Part shown: positions 25,979-33,899 of the stretch, in pieces
Numbering within the stretch: position 1 is the stretch's first letter
Layout: each line of letters begins with the position of its first letter
Source of the DNA: a bacterium
GTDB lineage: Bacteria; Sumerlaeota; Sumerlaeia; SLMS01; JAHLLQ01
Length of the DNA stretch: 64,000 nucleotides
NCBI GenBank assembly: GCA_020444065.1
Contig: JAHLLQ010000005.1
Coordinates: 124,001-188,000 of the forward strand
Direction of reading: 5' to 3'
Notes under the pieces: model-generated
The model's input: the letters and a program-made list of their open reading frames with translations, nothing else
What the model was told of the DNA's origin: nothing
The model's database searches: none
Program-made: the position numbers and the translations under genes

Positions 25979-26272
25979 GTGGAAGAGAAGTCCGTTTTCA
26001 AAAACCCGGAGCAGATGAAGGAGCAACTGAATCTGCCTGCAGTTGTGGCCTACAGCTTCGTCGGTCCCTCGACGCCGCAGTACCACGCGCGCGTCGAAGG
26101 TATTGTAACGCAAATCGTCGGCGAAGAAAACATCCGCAAACGCACCTTCCGTGAAAGCGCAGGCGGCAAGTACACGGCCTACAAGTTTGAGATCTACCAC
26201 ACCGAATTCGAAGACGTCGAAACGATGTACCGCGAGGTTATGGCCCTCGAGGGCACTCGATTTGTCTTGTAG
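25979..26272 (+). CDS. DUF493 (YbeD-like) small protein
   Basis: A 97-residue alpha/beta protein of the DUF493/YbeD family: an N-terminal PAVVAYSFVG strand, SAGGKYTAYKFEIYHTEFED in the centre, and a C-terminal EGTRFVL strand. The fold is ferredoxin-like and resembles regulatory (ACT-like) domains; no catalytic function is established. The GTG at 25979 follows GAAAGG by nine bases; a GTG at 25955 would lie inside the terminator stem and was rejected. Its 3' end faces the cupin gene, 10 bases away on the other strand. Confidence 0.85.
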   Translation: MEEKSVFKNPEQMKEQLNLPAVVAYSFVGPSTPQYHARVEGIVTQIVGEENIRKRTFRESAGGKYTAYKFEIYHTEFEDVETMYREVMALEGTRFVL

Positions 26273-26282
26273 CGCAGCGACG

Positions 26283-26669
26283 TTATTTCGCGCAGTTTTC
26301 CAGTGACGGAATCAGGCAGATGAACTTCAGCGTGCCGCCGCCAGTGTTGCGGAACTGGTGCAACGAGTTCGCCGGCACGTAGAGCGCATCGCCCGCCTTG
26401 ATATTGCGCGGACCTTCGCTGGTTTCGATCTCCGCTTCGCCTTCCAACACATACACCTCGTGCTCGTAGTTGTGATGATGCAGCGGCGTGTGCCCGGCGG
26501 GTTCGACTTCGAAGATCCGCATGGCGAAGTTCGGCGCTCCATCGCGCGACGTGATCACCTCGCGGATCGTGGCGCCCTTCACACCGTCCATCTCGACGGG
26601 CTTGGCGGGAAAGGCCTTCGTGTCGATGATCTTTGGGACCAATGTGCGGTCGAGCATGGAATCGGGCAT
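26283..26669 (-). CDS. Small cupin-fold protein with a complete metal site
   Basis: A 128-residue single-cupin protein. Motif 1 is PLHHHNYEHEVYVLEGEAE (H64, H66, H70 with E71 available) and motif 2 is ALYVPANSLHQFRN (H104), giving the usual His/Glu metal set. Such proteins are often dioxygenases, isomerases or small-molecule sensors, and the substrate cannot be inferred. The ATG at 26669 has CAGGAG upstream; the longer open frame to 26741 runs into the divergent promoter region and was not used. Confidence 0.85.
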   Translation of the reverse strand: MPDSMLDRTLVPKIIDTKAFPAKPVEMDGVKGATIREVITSRDGAPNFAMRIFEVEPAGHTPLHHHNYEHEVYVLEGEAEIETSEGPRNIKAGDALYVPANSLHQFRNTGGGTLKFICLIPSLENCAK

Positions 26670-26817
26670 GGCGGGGCTCCTGAGATTGATGATGGGCGGA
26701 CTTTCCAATTCCCGTGGCCTTCCGGTCAAGAGAAGCCCCATTCGATTTGCCGATTCGTCCCATTGACCCGAGAGCCTCCCTCGGGCTTACTGGAGCGGAA
26801 TCTCGCAGGAGCCCTTC

Positions 26818-28131
26818 ATGCGCCCGCCCTCTCAACATAATCTGGACACCATCTGGGGCCACGAGCCTTTGCGCAAGCTGGTTCGTCGGCTGGTCGAGAC
26901 GGACCGCGTGCCGCACGCGATGCTGCTGCATGGGCCCGACGCGGTGGGGAAACGATCGCTGGCGTTCGGCATCGCGAAGCTGATCCTCTCCTCCGGTTTG
27001 CCCATCGAGGATTCGAGTATTCAAGCGCCTGACGCGGCACCAATGCGCGTCCGCGGCTTCGAGCCAGATCGCAGCCCCGACGACGATCTCTTCGGCGGGA
27101 TGGACGACATGTTCGGGGAAGAAGCGCCTGACATGTTCGGCGACGCTCCCGAAGAACCAGCCCCACCAGCCGCGGAGCCAGAACCGCCGCCCCCCGAGCC
27201 CGAACCTGCTCCCGCGCCCGTCGCGAAGAAGAAGAAAGCGAAGCCAAAGACTGCCCCCGCGCCCGAACCTGTGCGCCGTGGGCCCGTGGAGATCGATCGG
27301 CGTGTCGACAAACTGGTCGCGAAGTCCTATCCGGTGAACTACGATTCTTCCGGCCGGCCGATTATGGAGGGCTTCGTCGATCTGAACATCATCGAGCCTG
27401 CGGACAACTCCAAGGTTATCAAAGTCGAGCAGATTCGCACGTTCCAGGACGTCGCGGCGCTGCCGCCGATCGAAGGCCGGTATCGCGTGATCATGGTGTT
27501 CGGCGCCGACACCATCAGCGTCAGCGCCGCGAATTCGCTGCTGAAGTGGCTGGAAGAGCCGCCGTCGTACCTCGTGATGATTCTCGTCACGAATCACTAC
27601 TACCGCGTGCTGGAGACGATCCGATCGCGATGCGCGTCGCTGCTTTGCCATCCCGTGGAGCGCGAAGCGCTTGCCCAGCGCTTGATCGAGGACGAAAGCG
27701 CCGAGCCAGAGTTGGCGCACGTGGCGGCCGCTCTCTCCGAAGGCCGACCCGGGCTGGCCGTCGAAATTCTGTCCGGCGCGTTCTTGAAGAAACGTCGTGA
27801 CGTGTTCGAAGCACGCCTCGCGATCGATCGCCACGGGGCCGTAGCCTTGCCGATGGCCGTGGATCGCGCGCTGGCAAGCGGGGACTCGATCAGCCAGGCG
27901 GCCGTAATGCTGCTCTCAATGGCGCGCGATCGCATGGTCAGGCGACTGGCACCGGGCGACGACCGATTGCTCGTGAACGGCGATCTGGCGACCATGCTGG
28001 ATGAAGTCGAACTGGAACCCGAGCACCTCTTCGCAGAGGCGGAACGGCTGTTGGATGCTATGCGCGCGGACGACCACCCGGCTGTTCCGGCAAGCCAACT
28101 GCCGCTTGAACTGGCGCTCTGGCCGGAGTGA
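26818..28131 (+). CDS. holB: DNA polymerase III delta-prime-like clamp-loader subunit with a long disordered insertion
   Basis: A 437-residue AAA-type protein. It opens with the delta-prime pattern (GHEPLRKLVRRLVETDRVPHAMLLHGP), followed by KVEQIRTFQDV and the diagnostic NSLLKWLEEPPSYLVMILVT and IRSRCASL. The P-loop is degenerate (GPDAVGKRS: Arg follows GK), as in many delta-prime subunits. The cysteine cluster that binds zinc after the first helix is absent; in its place residues about 72-185 hold an acidic, Pro-rich and Lys-rich segment plus a short strand region. It therefore exceeds the usual 320-340 residues. The C-terminal helical collar domain is present. Confidence 0.85.
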   Translation: MRPPSQHNLDTIWGHEPLRKLVRRLVETDRVPHAMLLHGPDAVGKRSLAFGIAKLILSSGLPIEDSSIQAPDAAPMRVRGFEPDRSPDDDLFGGMDDMFGEEAPDMFGDAPEEPAPPAAEPEPPPPEPEPAPAPVAKKKKAKPKTAPAPEPVRRGPVEIDRRVDKLVAKSYPVNYDSSGRPIMEGFVDLNIIEPADNSKVIKVEQIRTFQDVAALPPIEGRYRVIMVFGADTISVSAANSLLKWLEEPPSYLVMILVTNHYYRVLETIRSRCASLLCHPVEREALAQRLIEDESAEPELAHVAAALSEGRPGLAVEILSGAFLKKRRDVFEARLAIDRHGAVALPMAVDRALASGDSISQAAVMLLSMARDRMVRRLAPGDDRLLVNGDLATMLDEVELEPEHLFAEAERLLDAMRADDHPAVPASQLPLELALWPE

Positions 28132-28196
28132 AGGCCTTCTACCAGCCAGACACATCGGCAGTCCGACTCTTCAATTCCCCCAAGGCCCGAAAACCA

Positions 28197-28226
28197 TTGA
28201 CAGCAGGCGGCTCCGTCCCTGCCATA
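28197..28226 (+). promoter_or_regulatory. Possible promoter for the DUF4870 gene (weak)
   Basis: A perfect -35 box TTGACA at 28197-28202 is followed at 17-18 bases only by TGCCAT/GCCATA, a poor -10. It lies 58 bases before the ATG at 28261 in the 129-base gap after the holB-like gene. Confidence 0.25.
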
Positions 28227-28260
28227 GGTCAACGGATATCTATAGTAATCCGAGGCATTC

Positions 28261-28701
28261 ATGGCTCGAAATGAGGTTGAGCAGTACGTTCTGGTTCGCG
28301 AGGAGGAGCGAGGCTTTGCGGCCTTGATTCATCTGCTGAACGCCGTCCCGCTTTGGGGCGTCGTCTTCATCACGGTGATCTGGATCTACTTCCGCGAACG
28401 CAGTCGCGAGCTAATTTTCCATGCACAGCAGGCGATGGTCTTCCACATCGTCTCGCTGGTGATCTTGTTGGTGTGGCTGATCATTGGGATGATTACGCTG
28501 CCCGTGCGTGTGTTAAGCGAGAACGTCGCCTCGGTGATCGAGACGGCGAATCTGGCGGTTCTGATTGTCTGTTTGTCGATTTACGGAGTGGTGTGTCTGG
28601 CCGGGGTGGGTTTGACTCTCGCGGGGCGTCCGTTCTTGTACCCGGTTCTGGGTCGGCGTGTGCTGCGGGGGAGTGTACGCAAAACTTCCACGGAGGAATG
28701 A
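28261..28701 (+). CDS. DUF4870-like (Tic20-like) membrane protein
   Basis: A 146-residue membrane protein with a polar N-terminus and four hydrophobic segments (about residues 20-42, 56-80, 86-108 and 110-130). The pattern LIHLLNAVPLWGVVFITVIWIYFRERS followed by VFHAQQAMVFH-like sequence (here IFHAQQAMVFHIVSL) is the DUF4870/Tic20-like arrangement. Function is unknown. The next gene begins four bases after its stop, with a ribosome site (CGGAGG) inside this gene's 3' end. Confidence 0.8.
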   Translation: MARNEVEQYVLVREEERGFAALIHLLNAVPLWGVVFITVIWIYFRERSRELIFHAQQAMVFHIVSLVILLVWLIIGMITLPVRVLSENVASVIETANLAVLIVCLSIYGVVCLAGVGLTLAGRPFLYPVLGRRVLRGSVRKTSTEE

Positions 28702-28705
28702 TCGC

Positions 28706-29725
28706 ATGGGAAGAGATGAGCTGAGTACCCAAGAGCAACACGCCGTCGATACGATCGTGCGGCACATGCAGGAGTACATGGACATGCGCTTTGCGCAGTC
28801 CTGTCGAGTGAATCCGCGATTCGAGCAGATCTGGCCCGACCTGGCGTGGCAGCAGATGCGCCAGCTCCGCAACACGCTGGAGAACAAGAAAGCGTGGGGC
28901 CCGACCCGCTTCTGCATTGGCGCATTGTTGGCGAGTGACGACTACGCCAGAATCCACGACATCTTCAACCCAACGCACCAGTCCTCGATCCAGGTCGAGA
29001 TCGTCGAGCAGCAGGAAGACACCTCGAAGGGCCGTCGTGCGGAGGTGCTCGAGATCCACGACTTCCGCACGCTCTACTCAAACATCGACAAGGCGGTCGC
29101 CACGATCGCCATGGTGATGCAGATCTTCCTGTGGTGGGACTTGCCGGACGCCGCGGATCTCGCCCGCTTCGATCTCAAGATGGAACGCCTGAGGAAGCTG
29201 GAGCAAGGCATCAGCGACGAGATGCGGTCGTCCTACGCCGAGATTATGAAGGACCTGGATCATGTTCCGACCGACGATGATATTCTGACCTTCGAACTGC
29301 GTTTGCTGAAGAAGGCCGTCGATCGTTTTGTGGGTCGACGCGAGAACGAGCCGGGTTACAAGGTGATCATCGCACGCAAGCCCTCCGAAGGCATGGACGC
29401 GGTGGATCGTCTGATCGGAGCGATTGCGCGCGAGCAGATTCTCCTGCGCAACCTGGAACACGGCCAGGAACTGGACGAGAATCTGAAGCAGCAATTCTCG
29501 AAAGCTCTCGGCGTTCCGGCGGAATCTCTCAGCACAAACATGGAAGCGGACTACATCCATCGCATGATCGCGGAGCACAAGAAGAAGCTGCGCGGCGCGA
29601 TGACTGGCGAGATTTCCGGCGAACCCTACGACTACAAGATCGCACAGCGCGACGCAATCTTGCGCAAGAGCACCGCTCTCATCGGCGATCGCGATCTGTC
29701 AGTGAAGGAAGTGAAGGAGGAGTAA
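28706..29725 (+). CDS. Unrecognised soluble helical protein, co-transcribed with the DUF4870 gene
   Basis: A 339-residue mostly helical, charged protein without signal peptide or membrane segments. Features include an N-terminal helix pair, a beta stretch (SIQVEIVEQQ), a hydrophobic helix (VATIAMVMQIFLWWD), and a Lys/Glu-rich C-terminal half. I cannot assign a family. The ATG at 28706 follows CGGAGG; the frame is open upstream, but that overlaps the DUF4870 gene. The codon pattern looks native. It ends four bases from the convergent S74 gene. Confidence 0.72.
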   Translation: MGRDELSTQEQHAVDTIVRHMQEYMDMRFAQSCRVNPRFEQIWPDLAWQQMRQLRNTLENKKAWGPTRFCIGALLASDDYARIHDIFNPTHQSSIQVEIVEQQEDTSKGRRAEVLEIHDFRTLYSNIDKAVATIAMVMQIFLWWDLPDAADLARFDLKMERLRKLEQGISDEMRSSYAEIMKDLDHVPTDDDILTFELRLLKKAVDRFVGRRENEPGYKVIIARKPSEGMDAVDRLIGAIAREQILLRNLEHGQELDENLKQQFSKALGVPAESLSTNMEADYIHRMIAEHKKKLRGAMTGEISGEPYDYKIAQRDAILRKSTALIGDRDLSVKEVKEE

Positions 29726-29729
29726 TCCT

Positions 29730-31586
29730 CTACTTCGCCAGCTTTTCTTCGAGCGCCGCCAACCGATTCTGGAGGGCGGCGTTCGTTTCTTTCAGGTCAT
29801 CGATTTCGCGCTGCAACTGTTCGATCGTCTTTTGCTGTTCCTGGACACCTTTGACCAGGTGCGGTTCAACAGCGCTCGGATCGAGGAACAGAAAGCCTGT
29901 CTGCGGATCTTCGATCACATCCTCGGGCAGAATCGTCTGATACTCCTGCGCGCGGTAACCGAAATAGCGTTTCTCTCTGGCTTTGCCGTACAGTTCATCA
30001 TGCAGAGTGTTGTACTTCCATGACACGGGGTGCAGTCTCTTGAGGAACGAGAGACCGGAATCGATTGGTTCGATGTCATCCTTCAACCGCTCATCAGAAA
30101 GACCCGCCCATTCACCCGCAGTGGACTTCGCAGCATCGCCGTTGACTGCCAGTAGAAATGGAGCTGGCACATCATCGCGCCCGACAGCGACCTTGCCTGC
30201 GGAAATCGTCGGATCCGAAACGTCGCCACCGCCGACCGAATCCTTGAAGAAGAACGTGTTGTTCTTGTACCCGATAAAGTCCTCGCTCGAGCCGGAATGG
30301 GCAAAGCTGATGTAATTTCCAGCAAGGCCGACATACGTGTTGTTAATCGGGAACGATCCCGGAAATTCGATCCCGACGGGATGCAGGACACTCGTGAGAT
30401 TCGCGGAACCGTCAATGGTGACACTGCCATCGATCGTCGAGCCCACGCTGAGATGTCCGTTCGTCAGATTGACTGAAATCGGAGTGACATCGGAGCCCTC
30501 GATGAAAACACGGAACGGCGAATCCCAACCCGTGCCGATGCTGGATCGTCCGTCGGCGTAGGGGTTTGTGGACGTGGTCCACCAGTGCGTGTTGTTGTCA
30601 TCGAGACTCTGCAAACGGATCGTATAGAGTTGCCCCGCGGTGATCGGAATGCTTTCTGGGAAAATGGCAGTCTCCCATCCCGCTGGATAGTCCATGCTGG
30701 TCTGCGAGAGCAGTGTTCCGTCCGTTCCTTCGCCTTCGTACAAATAGACGCGCAGATGATCCTGGATCGTGTAACGCCGATTGATCTGCACGGCGACGAG
30801 GTTGCCCGTGTTGATGGCCGTGAAGCTCTGCCAACTATCCTTCACGGAGTTCAGCGTAGCGCCCAGCGATTCATTCGACGCGTCGAGAGTCAGTAGGTTC
30901 GTTTGAAGCAGAAGCGATTGATCGATGATTTCCAGCGATGCCGCATCGCCGAGACGAACGCCTTGGTATCCGGCGCGAATCGCTCCCTCGGGGACGAGAA
31001 CCTCGCCATAGTCGGTGGTCTGAAGCGCCACCGCTGGATCGCCGTCGGGGGAACTTAGCGCAGTGAGTCGAACAGTCCCACCGCCATCCGAGAGCGTGAC
31101 GCTGCCGGCCCCGCCGCTCAAAGTCTGCAGTTCATTAGTTGCACTGGCATCCCCCACGTCATCAGTGCCATCGGCAAAGCCCGCCGGCACGTTTGAGAGG
31201 CCGTCCCAATTGGCCTTCTCCGAGTACAACGAGTACGGCGCGGGAAGCATCGGGATGCGGTTGTTTAGAGTCTGGAAGTTGTCGGTCCCGCCATTGGAAT
31301 CCACGGAGATCTCGAGCCAGCGAGATGAACCATCGAACACGTCACCGAAGTCGAGGATTTCCTCGACCACACCGCCCTGAATGATCCGATCGACCACCTG
31401 AAGCGTTCCCGTAACTGGGTTGTCTCCAGCAGAAGTGCTGTGAAGTTCAAAATGGAAGCTGCAAAGCCCATCGATCGGCGCACCGCTTTCGGTCAGGCGA
31501 CCCTGGTACGTGAAAGCCGTCCCCGGGTCGGCCCAGGCGGCGGATACAGTCACGACCATGGCGGCGACAAGTGTGCATCGGCGCAT
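29730..31586 (-). CDS. Secreted protein with C-terminal S74 (tail-spike chaperone) domain
   Basis: A 618-residue protein. Residues 1-19 are a signal peptide (MRRCTLVAAMVVTVSAAWA). The N-terminal region (FTYQGRLTESGAPIDG) resembles domains seen before beta-rich surface repeats. The middle is beta-rich and Gly/Asp/Asn-rich. Residues about 492-575 match the Peptidase_S74 intramolecular chaperone: GLSDERLKDDIEPID, then HPVSWKYN and FGYRAQEYQTILPEDV. The last 40 residues are a coiled coil. S74 domains trimerise beta-helical fibres and cut themselves off at the Ser of the SDxR motif. The ATG at 31586 has CAGGAG upstream. Confidence 0.85.
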   Translation of the reverse strand: MRRCTLVAAMVVTVSAAWADPGTAFTYQGRLTESGAPIDGLCSFHFELHSTSAGDNPVTGTLQVVDRIIQGGVVEEILDFGDVFDGSSRWLEISVDSNGGTDNFQTLNNRIPMLPAPYSLYSEKANWDGLSNVPAGFADGTDDVGDASATNELQTLSGGAGSVTLSDGGGTVRLTALSSPDGDPAVALQTTDYGEVLVPEGAIRAGYQGVRLGDAASLEIIDQSLLLQTNLLTLDASNESLGATLNSVKDSWQSFTAINTGNLVAVQINRRYTIQDHLRVYLYEGEGTDGTLLSQTSMDYPAGWETAIFPESIPITAGQLYTIRLQSLDDNNTHWWTTSTNPYADGRSSIGTGWDSPFRVFIEGSDVTPISVNLTNGHLSVGSTIDGSVTIDGSANLTSVLHPVGIEFPGSFPINNTYVGLAGNYISFAHSGSSEDFIGYKNNTFFFKDSVGGGDVSDPTISAGKVAVGRDDVPAPFLLAVNGDAAKSTAGEWAGLSDERLKDDIEPIDSGLSFLKRLHPVSWKYNTLHDELYGKAREKRYFGYRAQEYQTILPEDVIEDPQTGFLFLDPSAVEPHLVKGVQEQQKTIEQLQREIDDLKETNAALQNRLAALEEKLAK

Positions 31587-31729
31587 GGCAACGTTCTCCT
31601 GTAGGATGATCCAATAGCCGGGCAAATTCCACGCCATGTGCTTGTAGCGTCCCTATCGCCTCGGAAAGCCAATCGCTCCCACTTCCAGGAATCACCAGAA
31701 TCTGAAAGTAAATGCCCTGGGAGACTGGG

Positions 31730-32053
31730 ATGTCCGAGAGATGTCTTCGTTTTCGATCGTCGAAGTTCCCCGCCTGCGAGGACAGGGAGGAGACCATCAA
31801 TCCGAACCGGTGGGGGAGACGGCTGGCAGAGCACCTGGCGGCGGAGATCGATGTGCAGAAGCTCTGGGTATGCTGTGGAAATGCCGATGGGGAGGACGAC
31901 GGTTTCGTCTGCTCTGTTGCGCCGCGTTTCTCAGCCCGGGGCCTTTTCCGGAAACAGGCTCGGGCGGACGCGGCGGCACGCGTTTTGGAGACGATCCAAG
32001 AGATTCTCGCCGCCGATCCGGATGTTCACGATATCTGTTTGGAAGAGGAGTAG
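31730..32053 (+). CDS. Possible small soluble protein, unrecognised
   Basis: A 107-residue open frame with a plausible ATG at 31730 after CTGGGAG. The C-terminal half (RLAEHLAAEIDVQKLWVCCGNADGED and the following ARADAAARVLETIQEIL helix) looks like genuine protein. The first 25 residues are basic and less convincing. No relative recognised. It lies between the divergent S74 gene and the convergent membrane pair, four bases from the latter. Confidence 0.45.
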   Translation: MSERCLRFRSSKFPACEDREETINPNRWGRRLAEHLAAEIDVQKLWVCCGNADGEDDGFVCSVAPRFSARGLFRKQARADAAARVLETIQEILAADPDVHDICLEEE

Positions 32054-32056
32054 CGC

Positions 32057-32389
32057 TTACTCTGTCGCCACGTAGAAGCCCGCAATCAAGACGGCCGCCA
32101 CGAGCGTGCTCCCGACCAGGAGGCGCATAGCGGCCGTGTTTGTCTTTACCCAGCGGGCAGGGAATGGAGTCCGTGGCAGGGCAATGGCTCCGACGAAGAA
32201 GACCGCCGCAACAATCGCCACGTGTGCCGGCCAATGGTGGCCACCCAGCGAAGCCATGGCGCTCTTCAGCGGATCGATGACTTCCTTGGCAATCGTCAGG
32301 ACAGCGTTCAGCAGCGCGGCTGCCGAGAACGCCAGTACAAGGGCTCCCGCGGCAGGTTGGATGGCATTCTTGGACTCGTGATCGGTCAT
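32057..32389 (-). CDS. Small membrane protein, second gene of an overlapping pair
   Basis: A 110-residue protein with three hydrophobic segments (about residues 14-35, 48-67 and 85-106) and a His-containing loop (GGHHWPAHV). No family recognised. Its ATG overlaps the TGA of the upstream membrane gene (ATGA), so the pair is probably co-translated and may form one complex. The upstream part of the open frame overlaps the other gene and is not protein-like. Confidence 0.7.
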   Translation of the reverse strand: MTDHESKNAIQPAAGALVLAFSAAALLNAVLTIAKEVIDPLKSAMASLGGHHWPAHVAIVAAVFFVGAIALPRTPFPARWVKTNTAAMRLLVGSTLVAAVLIAGFYVATE

Positions 32390-32841
32390 TGGCTTAGCCC
32401 CAGTCGAATTCCGTAGGAAAGGATGGCACCGAAGCCTTCCATTGCCAAGCCAAGAAAGACGATCAGGCCCGCCATCGCTCGCGCAACGCGCAGATTGCCG
32501 GGCGACGTGCGGAGGGCCTTTTCCGCGACGACGAGCGGCAATGCAGACGCAAGCAGCGGCAGCAGAATCGCCCAATGCTCCTTAGTCTCCATGACCACTT
32601 TATGCGCCCATGGCCACGGACCATCTAGAATAATCGCCTTGTCCGGTCCGTAGAGAGTTACGTAGAAGGCACCACCGGCAAGGAAAGCCAGCCAGATCAG
32701 CAGCGCCGTCGCGGCGGAAAACAGGCGCAGGCGCCGGCCGTCGGGATCGGAGCCGAGCGTCTCGATATAGACGGCAAACGCGGCAAACGTTCCCAGAACG
32801 CCAAACACGACATGAGGACTGCTGAGGACTTCCGGTAACAC
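32386..32841 (-). CDS. Four-helix membrane protein, first gene of an overlapping pair
   Basis: A 151-residue protein with four hydrophobic segments (about residues 10-27, 43-65, 90-110 and 121-143). The loop and helix starts carry WPWAHKVVMETKEHW, with two histidines that could be ligands in a haem or metal site; this is speculative. The GTG at 32841 was chosen because CGGAGG precedes it by about ten bases. The 5' extension to 32961 lies in the divergent promoter region and reads as basic non-native sequence. Confidence 0.65.
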   Translation of the reverse strand: MLPEVLSSPHVVFGVLGTFAAFAVYIETLGSDPDGRRLRLFSAATALLIWLAFLAGGAFYVTLYGPDKAIILDGPWPWAHKVVMETKEHWAILLPLLASALPLVVAEKALRTSPGNLRVARAMAGLIVFLGLAMEGFGAILSYGIRLGLSQ

Positions 32842-32933
32842 GAGGCAAAACCCTCCGGACAACGTTGTACGACCGCGATTCGAGCGGTCCCGGGGGAAGA
32901 GCAAGAACGGTTCCGGCGACAGGAGACGCGAGT

Positions 32934-33890
32934 ATGGCGACCAGGAAAGCCGACAAGACATCCGCAGCGAAGGCCGGCGGATGCTTCATGATCGTATTCG
33001 GCCTGCCGTTCCTGATCGCCGGCGCCATTGTCTTCACACAGGCGCTACGGATACTCCTCGGTTTCAAGCCTGCGACCGAGGGGATCGGCGGGCTGATCAT
33101 GATGATGTTCGTTGCGTTGATCTTTGGCGGCGCGGGCGGCGTCTTCATCTACATCGGCATCAGGGGCGTGCGCGGACAGTGGAACGTCGGCTCGCGGCCG
33201 AAGGGGAAGATCCAGGAGACCAACTGGCAGAAGAGCAAACTCTTCCCGCAGCAAAAGAAGCGAACCTTCGGCCCGCGCCGCGGGATCGCTCTGAAGCCTG
33301 AATCCACGGCGATCAGTTCGTTCTTCGTCCTCGCGTTCATCTCTGTGTTCTGGAACGGAATCTCTTGGACGGCGGTAGTCGTTATTCTTCGCGAGAACGA
33401 CGGCCTCGCTAAGTGGGGGCCTCTGATCTTTCTCAGCATCTTTGTGCTCGTGGGGCTGATCCTCGTCTATGCGGTCTTTCACAAGTTCTTCCGTGTCGTC
33501 CTCGTCGGAACCTCGATCGTCGAAATCGACATCGAACCGATGGCACCCGGCGACCGAGCGCGGCTGCGCGTTTACCAGAAAGGCGACTTCGAGATTACAA
33601 GCGCGCGCCTGGAGCTGGCCTTTCGCGAGCGGGTTACCTATCGCCAGGGTACAAGAACCGTGACGTCCGACCGGGATGTGCACACCGAGACTCTGGCGGA
33701 AGTCGGCTCCTGCCGCGCGTCGCGATCGGTGCCGATTATGGAAACCGAACTCGTCATCCCCGAATGGGCGCCACACAGTTTCGAAGCCAACAGCAACAAA
33801 CTGCAATGGGGCGTGCGCCTGCACATGGACATCCCCAATCGCCCCGATGTGAAAGACCTTTTCTTCTTCAGAGTGAAACCCGGGAGGTGA
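32934..33890 (+). CDS. Membrane-anchored arrestin-like protein A (four helices + cytoplasmic beta domain)
   Basis: A 318-residue protein. Helices at about 17-42, 52-78, 124-152 and 160-183 precede a soluble beta-rich domain at 190-316. That domain follows the pattern EPMAPGDRARLRVYQKG, then an ELxIPEWAPHSFEANSNKLQWGVRLHMD segment split as PEWAPHSFEANSNKLQW and GVRLHMD, ending in a FFFRV strand. This is the arrangement of arrestin/Spo0M-like beta sandwiches. Start at 32934 follows AGGAG. It is first of five consecutive genes; the next two proteins share the same domain order. Function unknown. Confidence 0.75.
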   Translation: MATRKADKTSAAKAGGCFMIVFGLPFLIAGAIVFTQALRILLGFKPATEGIGGLIMMMFVALIFGGAGGVFIYIGIRGVRGQWNVGSRPKGKIQETNWQKSKLFPQQKKRTFGPRRGIALKPESTAISSFFVLAFISVFWNGISWTAVVVILRENDGLAKWGPLIFLSIFVLVGLILVYAVFHKFFRVVLVGTSIVEIDIEPMAPGDRARLRVYQKGDFEITSARLELAFRERVTYRQGTRTVTSDRDVHTETLAEVGSCRASRSVPIMETELVIPEWAPHSFEANSNKLQWGVRLHMDIPNRPDVKDLFFFRVKPGR

Positions 33891-33899
33891 GGGAGGGAC

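Noticed and set aside
25955-26272. An eight-codon longer start for the DUF493 protein
   Set aside because: The GTG at 25955 lies in the terminator stem and has no ribosome site; GAAAGG precedes the GTG at 25979.
26194-27834. A 546-codon antisense frame over the DUF493, cupin and holB-like genes
   Set aside because: Crosses three genes and two intergenic regions; its His/Arg-rich product has no motif.
29730-31586. A prophage remnant around the S74 gene
   Set aside because: No other phage-type gene is present nearby, and the protein has its own signal peptide.
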